Positions 7,709 through 16,662 of a DNA stretch of 64,000 nucleotides are shown here, in pieces (within the stretch, counting starts at the first letter, position 1; the number at the start of each line of letters is the position of its first letter). The DNA is taken from assembly GCF_026013645.1 (NCBI RefSeq), contig NZ_CP110224.1, positions 62,001-126,000 of the forward strand. The letters are read 5' to 3'. The stretch comes from Virgibacillus natechei. GTDB lineage: Bacteria > Bacillota > Bacilli > Bacillales > Amphibacillaceae. The translations under genes were made by a program, and so were the position numbers. The notes beneath the pieces are model-generated. The model was not told the DNA's origin, ran no database searches, and saw only the letters and a program-made list of their open reading frames with translations.

Positions 7709-10072
7709 GTGATCACTATTTCAGACGGCTCAATAAAGATAGATACGAAGATAGATCAGTCAGGTATCGACAGTGGTGTAAAAACCATGCAATCCAAGCT
7801 AAACGGTACCGCATCTAAGTTAAAAGGCGCAGGTACTAAGATGTCAGCAGCGTTCACGGCTCCAATTGTCGGATTAGGAGCGGTGGCATTCGCGGCGGCG
7901 GACGACATGGAAAAAGCCTATAACAACATACGAGCGGGCACAGGCGCGACAGGAGATGAACTGGAAGAACTACAAGACAGTTTCCGCGATGTATTTAAGG
8001 ATGTGCCACAAAGCGCGGATGAAGTAAGTAATGTCATGGCAGACGTTAATACTGCAACGGGCGCAACTGGCGACACACTAAAGGAATTAACAACAGCTAC
8101 ATTAGACGCAGCAAGAGCTTACGACATAAACGCTGACACATTAACAGGGAACGCAATGGAAGCGTTGAATCGTTGGAACATTGAAGCCGAAGACGGTGTT
8201 CTTGCAATGGACAAGCTGGCAGTCGTTGCCGAAGATACAGGTACTGATATGGATAAATTAGCGGGTTTGATATCGCAGCATAAAGGCACACTTGAAGGCT
8301 ATGGCATGAGTTTCGAGGAATCGGCTGTATTTATGGGCGAGATGGAAAAAGCAGGTTTTGACGTTAACGGCGTTGTTCGTGAAATGCGGTCTAGTATGGA
8401 GCGTTTAGCCGAAGATGGGAAAGACCCTGCCGAAGCATTCGAAACACTTTCCAAAGAAATGATGGAAGCAGAAACACAGGCAGAAGCTACCGCAATTGCA
8501 CAAGAAGTATTCGGTTCTCGCTCGGCAGACGTCGCCGGAGCTGTTAGAGACGGGACATTTGATATTGAGGAAATGGCAGCAGGATTAGACGATGCAGGCG
8601 GAACGATAGAAGAAGTTGGCGAGGATACCATGACAATGGGTGACAAATTCTCGCAGCTTAAAAACACTGCACAAGAGGGATTAGAGCCACTAGGAGAGAT
8701 CCTCATGGAGTTGGCTGAACAAGCGATCCCACCACTAATGGATGGCATAGAGTTGTTAGTCGAGTGGTTTCGGGATTTATCACCAACCGCGCAAAAGCTA
8801 ATTGTTGTAATCGGAGGAATCGTTGCAGCAGTTGGCCCACTACTCGTTATGCTCGGCATGATGATACCTGCCATAACAGCCGTTATAGGAATAATTGCCA
8901 AAGTTGGCGCGGCTATTATGTTGCTTGCCAACCCTATAACTTGGATTGTTGCGGCAGTAGCGGGAATCGTTGCGTTAATTATTGTTTATTGGGATGAGAT
9001 ATGGGAAGTCACGAAAACCGTTTTCACAGCTATTGGTGAGTTCTTTGTTGAGGTTTGGGATCAATTTGTGGAATTATTCACAACAAGTCTAGAGTGGATA
9101 AAGGAGATATGGAATACCGCATGGACTTGGGTAAAAGAGACCACGGTAACTGTATTCAATGCAATAGCTGACTTTTTCAGCATGATTTGGGAAACCTACG
9201 TTACGATTATCACAACTTATATAGAAATTGTGCAAACTGTCATTTCCACAGTATGGAATTTTATTAAAGACACAACAGAAACTGTCTGGAATGCGATAAG
9301 CAACTTTTTCTCAAATATATGGGAAAGCATTAGTAATACGTTTACAACAGTCACGTCAGCAATAAGTAACATTATTTCAACTGTCTGGAATACTATTTCA
9401 AGCGTTACATCGTCTGTATGGAATGCCATAAGTGGCGCCATATCAGCAATAATAAGCGGAATTTCATCTACGATATCAAGCGTATTCAGCGGTATTCAGT
9501 CGGTCATTTCGACGATATGGAACACAATTTCTAGCATTACATCTTCTATATGGAACGGAATTACCAGTACAATAAGCGGAATCATAAACGGAATTAGTTC
9601 CACTGTGTCAAGCGTATTTAATACGATCAGCGACACAATTAGCGGAGTATGGGATACTGTTTCGAATAAAACGAGCGAAATATGGGATGGAATAGTTGAC
9701 GCTATAAAAGGCGCAATTAATGGCGTTATTGGTGCTATAAATGGAATGTTGAATGCGATAGGAGATATTAGCATTGATCTGCCGAGTATGCCAGATTGGG
9801 TTCCTGGCGACATTGGTGGCGGTTCAATAAGTTTTCCTAGCATACCGAATATACCTAGTCTGGATGTTGGTACTAACTTTGTAGCGCAAGACGGACTGGC
9901 TATGTTACACGCAGGTGAGGCAGTTGTGCCGAAAGAATATAACCCTGCTGCGGGTGGTAGCGGTGACGGTATCAAAGTAGGTAACATTATAATTGATGCC
10001 AAGAACGTGAAAGAGTTTAACGACGTTGTGGAAATTGTTAAAAACTTCAAGCAAACGGTGAGAAAGGGGTGA
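7709..10072 (+). CDS. Tail tape measure protein
   Basis: 787 residues. The N-terminal part (about 30-290) is a helical PhageMin_Tail-type region. Residues about 360-430 are strongly hydrophobic, likely the segment that helps DNA cross the host membrane. From 440 to 690 there is a repeating pattern of aromatic and Ser/Ile-rich units (WNTISSVTSSVWNAIS), and the C-terminus has FVAQDGLAMLHAGEAVVPKEY. Length sets tail length. GTG 7709 overlaps its own ribosome site; ATT 7718, eight bases after AGGAGG, gives the usual (M)SDGSIKIDT start and is probably the real one. Confidence 0.9.
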   Translation: MITISDGSIKIDTKIDQSGIDSGVKTMQSKLNGTASKLKGAGTKMSAAFTAPIVGLGAVAFAAADDMEKAYNNIRAGTGATGDELEELQDSFRDVFKDVPQSADEVSNVMADVNTATGATGDTLKELTTATLDAARAYDINADTLTGNAMEALNRWNIEAEDGVLAMDKLAVVAEDTGTDMDKLAGLISQHKGTLEGYGMSFEESAVFMGEMEKAGFDVNGVVREMRSSMERLAEDGKDPAEAFETLSKEMMEAETQAEATAIAQEVFGSRSADVAGAVRDGTFDIEEMAAGLDDAGGTIEEVGEDTMTMGDKFSQLKNTAQEGLEPLGEILMELAEQAIPPLMDGIELLVEWFRDLSPTAQKLIVVIGGIVAAVGPLLVMLGMMIPAITAVIGIIAKVGAAIMLLANPITWIVAAVAGIVALIIVYWDEIWEVTKTVFTAIGEFFVEVWDQFVELFTTSLEWIKEIWNTAWTWVKETTVTVFNAIADFFSMIWETYVTIITTYIEIVQTVISTVWNFIKDTTETVWNAISNFFSNIWESISNTFTTVTSAISNIISTVWNTISSVTSSVWNAISGAISAIISGISSTISSVFSGIQSVISTIWNTISSITSSIWNGITSTISGIINGISSTVSSVFNTISDTISGVWDTVSNKTSEIWDGIVDAIKGAINGVIGAINGMLNAIGDISIDLPSMPDWVPGDIGGGSISFPSIPNIPSLDVGTNFVAQDGLAMLHAGEAVVPKEYNPAAGGSGDGIKVGNIIIDAKNVKEFNDVVEIVKNFKQTVRKG

Positions 10073-10076
10073 GAGA

Positions 10077-11774
10077 GTGGCTGTTATAAGATTTGAACCG
10101 GAGTTAATCCACGTTAGACAAGGAAATGTAGTCCAGTATGAAGGTGAACCTATAGTGACTGGTGCTGATCCGACATACAGGAGCGAAATGTGGTTTGATG
10201 TAGATGAAATTTTAAAAGTCATTAACTCATCTACAGAAAGTATAGAGGCCTACTTTTCTATGGTTGTTAGAGTAGAAGGGCGTTTTGTTTTTGGGGTTTT
10301 ATACGATCCGCCCGATCCGCAAAACATACTATCTTATTACCCTACACAAGTAAGTCATGATGCGGAGTCCACAGGGGTGCACGAGATACCCTTTAACAGT
10401 TTTTGGACTCGTGAAACACTAGGAGAAAGAGCGTCATTAAGAGAAGCTATAGACCAAGGTGTTGTGGGTTTTAATGTGTATAGCGGGATTCATTATCCCG
10501 AGTCAGAAGCGATTGACGTTGCGATTGAAATAGAAGGGGATTGGGATAACCAAACCCCCTCAATTACTTATCCGATAGGTGGTGTCATGCGTAACATCAA
10601 TGAACCTATAGAATTGTTATGGGTGCATAATTCCCCGCTTTTGCAAACAGAGTATCATATCAGATATCGCGAAAAAGGGACGTCAGATTGGATGACTGTA
10701 TCGGGTTCATCTGGGTCAAAAACATATAGAATACCTGCTAATTCGTTGAATATTGGTGAATATGAATGGCAGGTCAGAACGATTAGTGAGTACGGATTTG
10801 AAAGTTCATGGTCAAGCATGGGCGTTTTTGGTGTAGGTGATCTAACTCCAGACCCAGTAATAATAGAACCAGGCGATGTAGTGCCTGTATCTGATTTGAA
10901 AGTTGTTTGGGAATCTGAAAATCAAGAGGAATATCAAATTGAGTTAGTATCTCCAAATGGCGTGGTTTGGACAAGCGGTTGGTCTAATTCAGACACGGAG
11001 GATAGTGTTGATGGGATACTCCAAAATGGAATTCCATACACAATTCAATTACGCGTTCGAGCAGTAGATAATCTGTGGTCGGCTTGGGTCAGTCATTCGT
11101 TTACAGTTGATTACACAGAACCTGCTAAGCCTGAATTTACATTTGTTAATGATAACGAAAAGTCTACCATAACAGTTTACATTGACAATCCAACGCCAAC
11201 CGGAACAGACCCAGACGTTATAAGTCAGAATTTATACAGGCGCACAGGAAACACTGATTGGATCAAGATAGCAGATTCTTTAAATGCTAATGACTACTTT
11301 GTCGATTATACACCTGCCAGTGATACGGTTTATGAATATTATGTGAACATTCGTGGAGATAACGAGACGAATGCCGATAGTGATGTTTTTAATGCTTTAG
11401 TAAAGGTTAAGCGTGCGATACTATCTATTGCAAATGAATTAAATAAATCGATTCGGCTGGAAAGAGTTAGGACAAGATCCGGAGGCAATAACTACAATGC
11501 TACAACACGGATCTTTGCGGGTAGAAGGCTTCCAGTAACAGAATTCGGTGAATCAGTAGAGGGCACCCTTGATATAGAATGTCTAGTAAATCAAGATGAA
11601 TTTGATTTACTGCTAAATCTAATAGAAAGAAATGAGACTATGCTTTACCGTGATGGGAGAGGGAGAAAGAAATACGTGACCATTTCAAACATATCCATTA
11701 ATGATGAATTTATAAACCGTTATTCGGTCGAATTACCTTTATCAGAAGTAGATTACAACGAGGCGATAGTATGA
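10077..11774 (+). CDS. Distal tail / baseplate protein with fibronectin type III-like domains
   Basis: 565 residues from GTG 10077 (AAAGGGG upstream). The N-terminal 160 residues form an unrecognised beta-rich domain; residues about 160-440 look like three FN3-type beta sandwiches (EYHIRYREKGTSDWMTV, GEYEWQVRTISEYGFES, YEYYVNIRGDNE). The last 120 residues (NELNKSIRLERVRTRSGG onward) resemble a Dit-like tail domain. FN3 and Dit-like modules in phage tails bind cell-surface carbohydrate and join tail to baseplate. It overlaps the next gene by four bases. Confidence 0.7.
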   Translation: MAVIRFEPELIHVRQGNVVQYEGEPIVTGADPTYRSEMWFDVDEILKVINSSTESIEAYFSMVVRVEGRFVFGVLYDPPDPQNILSYYPTQVSHDAESTGVHEIPFNSFWTRETLGERASLREAIDQGVVGFNVYSGIHYPESEAIDVAIEIEGDWDNQTPSITYPIGGVMRNINEPIELLWVHNSPLLQTEYHIRYREKGTSDWMTVSGSSGSKTYRIPANSLNIGEYEWQVRTISEYGFESSWSSMGVFGVGDLTPDPVIIEPGDVVPVSDLKVVWESENQEEYQIELVSPNGVVWTSGWSNSDTEDSVDGILQNGIPYTIQLRVRAVDNLWSAWVSHSFTVDYTEPAKPEFTFVNDNEKSTITVYIDNPTPTGTDPDVISQNLYRRTGNTDWIKIADSLNANDYFVDYTPASDTVYEYYVNIRGDNETNADSDVFNALVKVKRAILSIANELNKSIRLERVRTRSGGNNYNATTRIFAGRRLPVTEFGESVEGTLDIECLVNQDEFDLLLNLIERNETMLYRDGRGRKKYVTISNISINDEFINRYSVELPLSEVDYNEAIV

Positions 11775-12994
11775 TAGATCTTAGCAGAGATGGGTATGCG
11801 CACGATCAAGTTAGAAACATGCTTCACATGCGGAAGGGTTCAAGAAAAGTACGGTTCCGATATTTTTTGCTAGATCAAAACGAAAATGAAATATTAGAGT
11901 TAGATAATGTTGAAGGCGGATCCGTTGAAATGGCTTCATTATCTGATTTAAAACGGTCAGCCAAATTTAGTATGAAGGAACCAGAGGGTTACGACATCGA
12001 CTATAACAGTGATCGAATACAGGTATTTGTGGAATTTAAAATGCCAACTGAATATGAGCAGAATATAGTTGATGACGATGAGTGGTACTTTATATCACCA
12101 GGATTCTACACCGACCAAACCCGAAAGATGGTCATGACGAAAAAAGAAGGCGGTTGGGTATCGTTTTCTTTGGGCATTTTCCTGCTATCGTCACCAACTC
12201 AGGTAGAAGAAGGTAAGTCAGTGTACCGTGATATAGAGGCTTATGATAAATTGTTAATACTACAAGAAGATAAAGTGACAGATAGGTATACTATCAGCGC
12301 AGGAACAAGCTATTATGATGCTATGGTTGATATTTTAGAAAGTGCTGGCGCGGATAAAATTAACATCGAAAATGACGATAAGGTGATTAATAACGATAAA
12401 GAGTGGGATCCCGGTACTGAAAAGTTGCGTATTCTAAACGACCTAGTAAGTGATTTGAACTTTACACAATTATGGGTCGATGAATACGGATACTTCAGAA
12501 CATCGGGCTATCAGTCACCACAGAATGCGCCAACAGACTATATCTATGAAGATGATGAACTGTCGGTAACGCTAGAAGGCATGGAAGAGGAATTGGATTT
12601 GTTCGATCTGCCAAATGTTTTTAATGTTGTTGTGGCTAATCCTGATACAGAGGAAGAATTTACATCCATTGTCGAAAACACGAATCCTAATCATCCGCGT
12701 TCGATACCTCGTTTAGGTAGGCGCGTAGTTAGGTTTGAGGAAAAGGACGATATAGCAGATCAAGATTCGTTGGATGGACACGTTGAGAGGTTAGCTTCTA
12801 ATGCATCTCAAATATACGGAAAAGTAAAGTTTGATACGGCTATTATGCCATTCCATAGCTATTCTAATGTGATTAGAGTTCGTAACTCTGTATTAGGCAT
12901 TGATCATAAATTCGCTGAAACGAGTTGGAGTATTGATTTGGAGGCAGGTTCCGATATGTCGCATGAAATGCGCAGGGTGGTGAGTCTTGTATAA
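11771..12994 (+). CDS. Tail hub / tail-associated protein (Tal-like)
   Basis: 407 residues, no signal peptide, beta-rich with conserved-looking segments VEGGSVEMASLSDLKRSAKF, DIEAYDKLLILQEDKV, YTISAGTSYYDAMVDIL and LRILNDLVSDLNFTQLWVDE. These are the kind of sequences found in the gp27-like hub proteins that form the tail tip of Gram-positive siphoviruses. No peptidase motif is evident. ATGA overlaps link it to both neighbours, consistent with one baseplate operon. Confidence 0.65.
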   Translation: MIDLSRDGYAHDQVRNMLHMRKGSRKVRFRYFLLDQNENEILELDNVEGGSVEMASLSDLKRSAKFSMKEPEGYDIDYNSDRIQVFVEFKMPTEYEQNIVDDDEWYFISPGFYTDQTRKMVMTKKEGGWVSFSLGIFLLSSPTQVEEGKSVYRDIEAYDKLLILQEDKVTDRYTISAGTSYYDAMVDILESAGADKINIENDDKVINNDKEWDPGTEKLRILNDLVSDLNFTQLWVDEYGYFRTSGYQSPQNAPTDYIYEDDELSVTLEGMEEELDLFDLPNVFNVVVANPDTEEEFTSIVENTNPNHPRSIPRLGRRVVRFEEKDDIADQDSLDGHVERLASNASQIYGKVKFDTAIMPFHSYSNVIRVRNSVLGIDHKFAETSWSIDLEAGSDMSHEMRRVVSLV

Positions 12995-13260
12995 TGTTAA
13001 ACTCTACTGAATTTAGGGATTTAATCCGCGATATAGTCCAGGAAGAAATGGGTAATCAGGCGCGATTTAAAATAGGAACAATTGCAAGTGCACACGAAAA
13101 GCCAACAGTCACTTTTGCAGGGGAAAGTCAACCAAGCGGAAAAGGGTATAGTTTTTTAGAAAGCTACACCCCTTCGGTTGGTGACCGAGTTTTGCTAACA
13201 AGAACAAAAGGCACGTATGTAATATTAGGTAAGTTGGTATCTACAGTTGCTATGGGATAG
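12994..13260 (+). CDS. Small baseplate protein with OB-fold-like C-terminus
   Basis: 88 residues. The second half (RFKIGTIASAHEKPTVTF, then YTPSVGDRVLL and GTYVILGKLV) has the strand pattern of small OB-fold tail spike bases and XkdR-like proteins. The N-terminal 20 residues are helical. It starts on the last base of the hub gene, so coupled translation is likely. Function is inferred from place and fold pattern. Confidence 0.5.
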   Translation: MLNSTEFRDLIRDIVQEEMGNQARFKIGTIASAHEKPTVTFAGESQPSGKGYSFLESYTPSVGDRVLLTRTKGTYVILGKLVSTVAMG

Positions 13261-13270
13261 GAGGGGTAAT

Positions 13271-13396
13271 ATGAATAATGTGTCAACAGAACCAATCAAG
13301 CGCACCGTGTTAATTCAGTTATTTCACGTATCCTCTAATTACTCGTTTATAAGTCCTGTTCAGTCTCTAGAAAAGGCAGAGGAGCGTAAAGGATGA
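13271..13396 (+). CDS. 41-residue phage protein, unknown
   Basis: ATG 13271 follows GAGGGG with good spacing, and the TGA at 13394-13396 overlaps the ATG of the next gene (ATGA). The peptide is short, without membrane segment or known motif. Support comes from the ribosome site, the fit to the operon and the coupling overlap. Confidence 0.5.
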   Translation: MNNVSTEPIKRTVLIQLFHVSSNYSFISPVQSLEKAEERKG

Positions 13397-13701
13397 ATCA
13401 AATTACATTAAAGCGTGGCGATACCGGAATAGGGCTGCGCGCTACATTATCGAATGAAGCAGGGAACGTGGATTTAACAGATGCCAACGTTCTCTTTTTT
13501 ATGGGCAAACACGAGATCAAAGCAGGTATTCATGATGCGGAAGGTGGTGTAGTGAATGTCACATTCAATCGTAATCACACAAGTAAAACAGGCATATTTA
13601 GAGCTGAATTTGAAGTGACTTATTCAGATGGCAGAGTAGAGGCATACCCAAATGATGATTATGTTCAGATTAGAATCATGAAGGATTTAGGAGGGAATTA
13701 G
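13393..13701 (+). CDS. BppU-type upper baseplate protein
   Basis: 102 residues with the BppU N-terminal pattern: ITLKRGDTGIGLRATLSNE, DLTDANVLFFMG, and GIFRAEFEVTYSDGRVE-YPN-DYVQIRI. In lactococcal phages this domain links receptor-binding proteins to the baseplate core; here only that domain is present. It fits between the hub region and the likely receptor-binding protein. Confidence 0.8.
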   Translation: MNQITLKRGDTGIGLRATLSNEAGNVDLTDANVLFFMGKHEIKAGIHDAEGGVVNVTFNRNHTSKTGIFRAEFEVTYSDGRVEAYPNDDYVQIRIMKDLGGN

Positions 13702-13702
13702 C

Positions 13703-14464
13703 ATGGCGGACTTAAATGTTGAGTTAAAACGCGCATTAGATGGGCCTGCTCCACAACATAAGGTTGCAGGTCAAGAGGAATTAGAAGTTACCGAGGGTTC
13801 TGATGGGCATTTACACGTAAAAGACTCAGAATTATTAAACAAGCTAAATGAGTTAGACAATATCAAGGAAACGCAAGGGCAGATAATCGACGTTTTACGA
13901 AGCACAAATGAAAGTTTGCTAGAAACAAATGAAAAGCTAAGTAGTGTTATTGAGGATGGTAGGTTACAAAGTGATACTCAACTAACTGGGAGTAATGTTG
14001 AGGATGGTATTCCAGTTCAAGTGGAGAAAGATTTTATAGAAATCACCGTCTCTGCTCAGGATATACCTGCTGAGTCAGATAAGGTTTTTGATGTGTATTC
14101 CAATCCAGGGGAAATTTGGACATTGCAACGTTTTGGGTATGATTGTGGCAGAGATACTGATGCGACAGGAGGTCATGCAGTTTGGGTTTATCACGGTGAA
14201 GGGAGCAGTACTGAAAGGTTTATTTTGAGTATAGGCAGAGATAATAATAACTTTTTGCGAGGTGCGATTCCAGGGAGAAGAGAAGGTTCTTATGCGGGAG
14301 AAACAAATCCCGATAGTAACTATGAATTAGTAGAAACTTTGAGGGGAACGACAGTTTTAAGTGATAAATTACCTATACGAATCAGGTATAGAAATTACGG
14401 AGATAAGCCCATGCCCAACGCATTATTTAAACTATTTTTCTTAGTTGAGAAGGTGGGAGAGTAG
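13703..14464 (+). CDS. Probable tail fibre / receptor-binding protein
   Basis: 253 residues. The N-terminal third is helical (LLNKLNELDNIKETQGQIID, NESLLETNEKLSSVIEDG), suggesting a trimeric stalk, and residues about 110-253 form a beta-rich domain with several aromatic and Gly-rich turns. It follows the BppU gene and ends the baseplate block, the usual position of the adsorption protein. I find no enzymatic motif. Confidence 0.55.
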   Translation: MADLNVELKRALDGPAPQHKVAGQEELEVTEGSDGHLHVKDSELLNKLNELDNIKETQGQIIDVLRSTNESLLETNEKLSSVIEDGRLQSDTQLTGSNVEDGIPVQVEKDFIEITVSAQDIPAESDKVFDVYSNPGEIWTLQRFGYDCGRDTDATGGHAVWVYHGEGSSTERFILSIGRDNNNFLRGAIPGRREGSYAGETNPDSNYELVETLRGTTVLSDKLPIRIRYRNYGDKPMPNALFKLFFLVEKVGE

Positions 14465-14596
14465 ATGACTACAAAAAGTAAAGAAATAGGCGACACTTGG
14501 GAAGATGAATTAGGTAATAAATATAAAGTGATTGATAAGCTTGACACGGTTGTCATTTCCGAATCAGTCGGGGAATTGACAGAGGAACGGGAATAG
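14465..14596 (+). CDS. 43-residue acidic phage protein
   Basis: ATG 14465 follows the stop of the previous gene at once and has GGGAG at 14455-14459. The peptide (MTTKSKEIGDTWEDELGNKY onward) ends at TAG 14594-14596 and has no motif I recognise. The 89 bases to the next gene stay open in another frame (DYSTNATSIVEELKEG), so a frameshifted longer ancestor is possible. Confidence 0.4.
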   Translation: MTTKSKEIGDTWEDELGNKYKVIDKLDTVVISESVGELTEERE

Positions 14597-14685
14597 ATTA
14601 CTCAACTAACGCAACGTCTATAGTTGAGGAATTAAAAGAAGGATTTTGTCCTCTTTTGTCGAATAGGTAGATAGGAGGGGATAAA

Positions 14686-14910
14686 ATGACACTAGATCCG
14701 AAGCCAGAAAAATATGAAGTAAAAAAGAAAACTTGGGAAGACCTTAACAATTCACTCAATTTTTACTTTACAAAGGGGCAATTTGATCGTCCGTATTTCA
14801 TTGTGAATTTTAATGAATACGAAATGTCAAAGGAAGAAATTATTGAAGAGGCTGAAACTAAAGGGTATAAAGTAACAGAGCATAAAAACGACCTGTTGAG
14901 GTTCGAATAA
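14686..14910 (+). CDS. Small phage protein, unknown
   Basis: 74 residues with AGGAGGGG upstream of ATG 14686. Mixed alpha/beta composition with aromatic residues in the middle (NFYFTKGQFDRPYFIVNFNEY) and an acidic helix (KEEIIEEAETKGY). It is the last gene before a strong terminator, at the end of the tail block and before the lysis cassette. No family recognised. Confidence 0.6.
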   Translation: MTLDPKPEKYEVKKKTWEDLNNSLNFYFTKGQFDRPYFIVNFNEYEMSKEEIIEEAETKGYKVTEHKNDLLRFE

Positions 14911-14920
14911 ATAATAATTA

Positions 14921-14950
14921 AAAAAGCATCTCACACGAGGTGCTTTTTAT
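14921..14950 (+). terminator. Strong intrinsic terminator ending the tail operon
   Basis: A 12-pair stem (AAAAAGCATCTC with GAGGTGCTTTTT, one T-G pair) with loop ACAC lies at 14921-14948. The 3' arm supplies a T-run. It separates structural genes from the lysis genes. Confidence 0.85.
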
Positions 14951-14960
14951 ATGGGGGGAA

Positions 14961-15011
14961 CAGGGCTATTGTAGTAGCCCCTGCCACGTCCACGGAGTCA
15001 TGTGGGCGTGG
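14961..15011 (+). promoter_or_regulatory. Two tandem hairpins in the leader of the lysis genes
   Basis: First hairpin 14961-14983: CAGGG-C-CTA type stem with TAGCCCCTG, eight pairs with one bulge. Second hairpin 14984-15011: CCACG-T-CCAC pairs with GTGG-G-CGTGG around an eight-base loop, nine pairs. Neither has a T-run, so they look like a structured 5' leader rather than terminators. They lie about 50 bases before the XhlA-like gene. Confidence 0.5.
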
Positions 15012-15057
15012 TATTTATATTTATACGAGATATGTCTGAATGTTTAAGGGGGTCAGT

Positions 15058-15345
15058 ATGGCAGACCAAGAGGTGGAGGACATGAAAGAATTCATGGAAG
15101 TGCTCACAGATGTCAAAGTCAGCATGGCAGAACTAAACGGAAAGATCGATCAACTCACGGATATGAAGGAAACGCTAGCTGAGACGAAAAAGACAGCAGA
15201 TGATGCGAGTTATCGATCTTTAGAAAACGAGAAAGACATCCAAGATATACAGTCTAATAACAGAAAAACTACAGTAGCACTCATAACAGTTGTGGGTGCT
15301 TTTGTGTTTCAAATTTTATTCTTTTTACTGACATTTAATTTTTAG
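15058..15345 (+). CDS. XhlA-like lysis protein (coiled coil plus one membrane helix)
   Basis: 95 residues from ATG 15058, which has AAGGGGG upstream; an ATG at 15040 overlaps that site. The N-terminal 65 residues are charged and coiled-coil forming, and residues about 72-93 form one hydrophobic helix (TTVALITVVGAFVFQILFFL). This is the layout of XhlA of Bacillus prophage PBSX, which works with a holin and an amidase in host lysis. The holin and lysin genes follow. Confidence 0.75.
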   Translation: MADQEVEDMKEFMEVLTDVKVSMAELNGKIDQLTDMKETLAETKKTADDASYRSLENEKDIQDIQSNNRKTTVALITVVGAFVFQILFFLLTFNF

Positions 15346-15358
15346 AGGAGGTTTTTAT

Positions 15359-15610
15359 ATGAAGCAAAAACTAAACAAAATAAATAACAAATGGGTGCGC
15401 CTGGCTGTATTTATCATTGTAGCAATTAACTCTGCTGCAATGATTTTTAATGTGCAGTTATTGCCGTTTGACAATGATCAGATTGTAGCCGGAGCATCGG
15501 TTGTGGCAATGGTTTTATCTGAAGTCTGGAATCATTACCAGAACAACAATTACACCTCAGAAGCAAAACGCGCTCAAAAATATTTAGATGCTGAAAAGGA
15601 GACTAAATAA
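15359..15610 (+). CDS. Phage holin (phage_holin_1 / SPP1 holin type)
   Basis: 83 residues with two hydrophobic segments, about 12-31 (VRLAVFIIVAINSAAMIFNV) and 40-56 (IVAGASVVAMVLSEVW), then the conserved-looking WNHYQNNNYT and a charged tail. GAGGAGG precedes the ATG. Holins of this type form membrane lesions that time lysis and let the amidase reach the wall. It overlaps the lysin gene by one base. Confidence 0.85.
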   Translation: MKQKLNKINNKWVRLAVFIIVAINSAAMIFNVQLLPFDNDQIVAGASVVAMVLSEVWNHYQNNNYTSEAKRAQKYLDAEKETK

Positions 15611-16593
15611 TGGTCAAAACACAAGACGTAAGAAACCAAATGCCAGGTGGAAACAGCAAGCGAAATGTATCACAAATTAAAAACATTGCAAGGCATCACA
15701 GCGCCACTACAGCAGGCACGGCGCAATCATTTGCCGACTATCATGTTAATCATCATGGATGGGGTACAAGCGGCTATCATGAGGTTATATTGCGCGATGG
15801 TACTGTACAGATAGCTTATGATGATAATGTGGTAACAAATGGTGTTGGTGGTCACAATACACCGACTTATCACATTTGTGTGGTTGGGAGTGGCTCATTT
15901 ACGGACAAGCAAGAAGAAGCATTCGAGGAGCGCGCTAGGGATGCAATGAGCCGTTTTGGCCTATCTGCTAGTGACGTGTTAGGTCATAATGAATTTTCTA
16001 ACACAGGCGGATATAGTCACAGCTCCAATGCTTGCCCTGGCATTAACATGAATACAGTGCGCGGTTGGTTAGGCGATCCTTCACCAAAACAAAAAGTAAA
16101 ATCGTCCACAACAACCTGGTATCTATCAAGTGGAGATCGAGGATCAGAAGTTAAAGACATGCAGCAAGACCTAATCAACTTGGGTTATGATTTAGGGAGT
16201 TACGGTGCTGACGGTGTGTATGGAAACGACACTAAAAAAGCAGTAACGCAATATCAGCGTGATAATAACCTGCAGGTTGACGGAATTTACGGAGTTGAAA
16301 GTCGTGGGGCTATGTCATCCGCTAGGTCTGTTGGATCGTCTAGCAACCTACCTAATGAGACTTATTGGGTTAAGTCGCCGATATTTAACGGTAGCGGTGT
16401 AAGGGCAGTGCAAGAAGCACTAGCAAGTATTTACTTTTATCCAGAAAAGGGTGCTAAAAATAATGGCGTAGATGGTTGGTACGGAAATAAAACAGCAGAT
16501 GCAGTAAGGCGTTACCAGTCAACTAAATCTAACCTTGTGACTGATGGAGATTATGGCCCGAAGACAAAAGCGGAATTGGAAAAAGATATTTAA
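15610..16593 (+). CDS. Phage lysin: N-acetylmuramoyl-L-alanine amidase with two peptidoglycan-binding domains
   Basis: 327 residues. An Amidase_2 domain spans about residues 20-150, with zinc ligands in IARHHSAT and LGHNEF..ACPG and a catalytic region around HNTPTYHICVVG. Two PG_binding_1 domains follow (about 175-235 and 255-325), the second with FYPEKGAKNNGVDGWYG and DAVRRYQ. There is no signal peptide, so release needs the adjacent holin. The second binding repeat closely resembles those of the two large amidases encoded near 45-55 kb. Confidence 0.92.
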   Translation: MVKTQDVRNQMPGGNSKRNVSQIKNIARHHSATTAGTAQSFADYHVNHHGWGTSGYHEVILRDGTVQIAYDDNVVTNGVGGHNTPTYHICVVGSGSFTDKQEEAFEERARDAMSRFGLSASDVLGHNEFSNTGGYSHSSNACPGINMNTVRGWLGDPSPKQKVKSSTTTWYLSSGDRGSEVKDMQQDLINLGYDLGSYGADGVYGNDTKKAVTQYQRDNNLQVDGIYGVESRGAMSSARSVGSSSNLPNETYWVKSPIFNGSGVRAVQEALASIYFYPEKGAKNNGVDGWYGNKTADAVRRYQSTKSNLVTDGDYGPKTKAELEKDI

Positions 16594-16624
16594 ATAAAAT
16601 AACAGTACATTGATTATTCTATAA

Positions 16625-16658
16625 AAGCCTACCTCACGGAAATGGGGTAGGCTTAATA
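16625..16658. terminator. Bidirectional terminator between lysin and leftward genes
   Basis: AAGCCTACC (16625-16633) pairs perfectly with GGTAGGCTT (16646-16654). It lies between the rightward lysin gene and the leftward small-gene block and is A/T-flanked on both sides. Confidence 0.7.
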
Positions 16659-16662
16659 TTAT

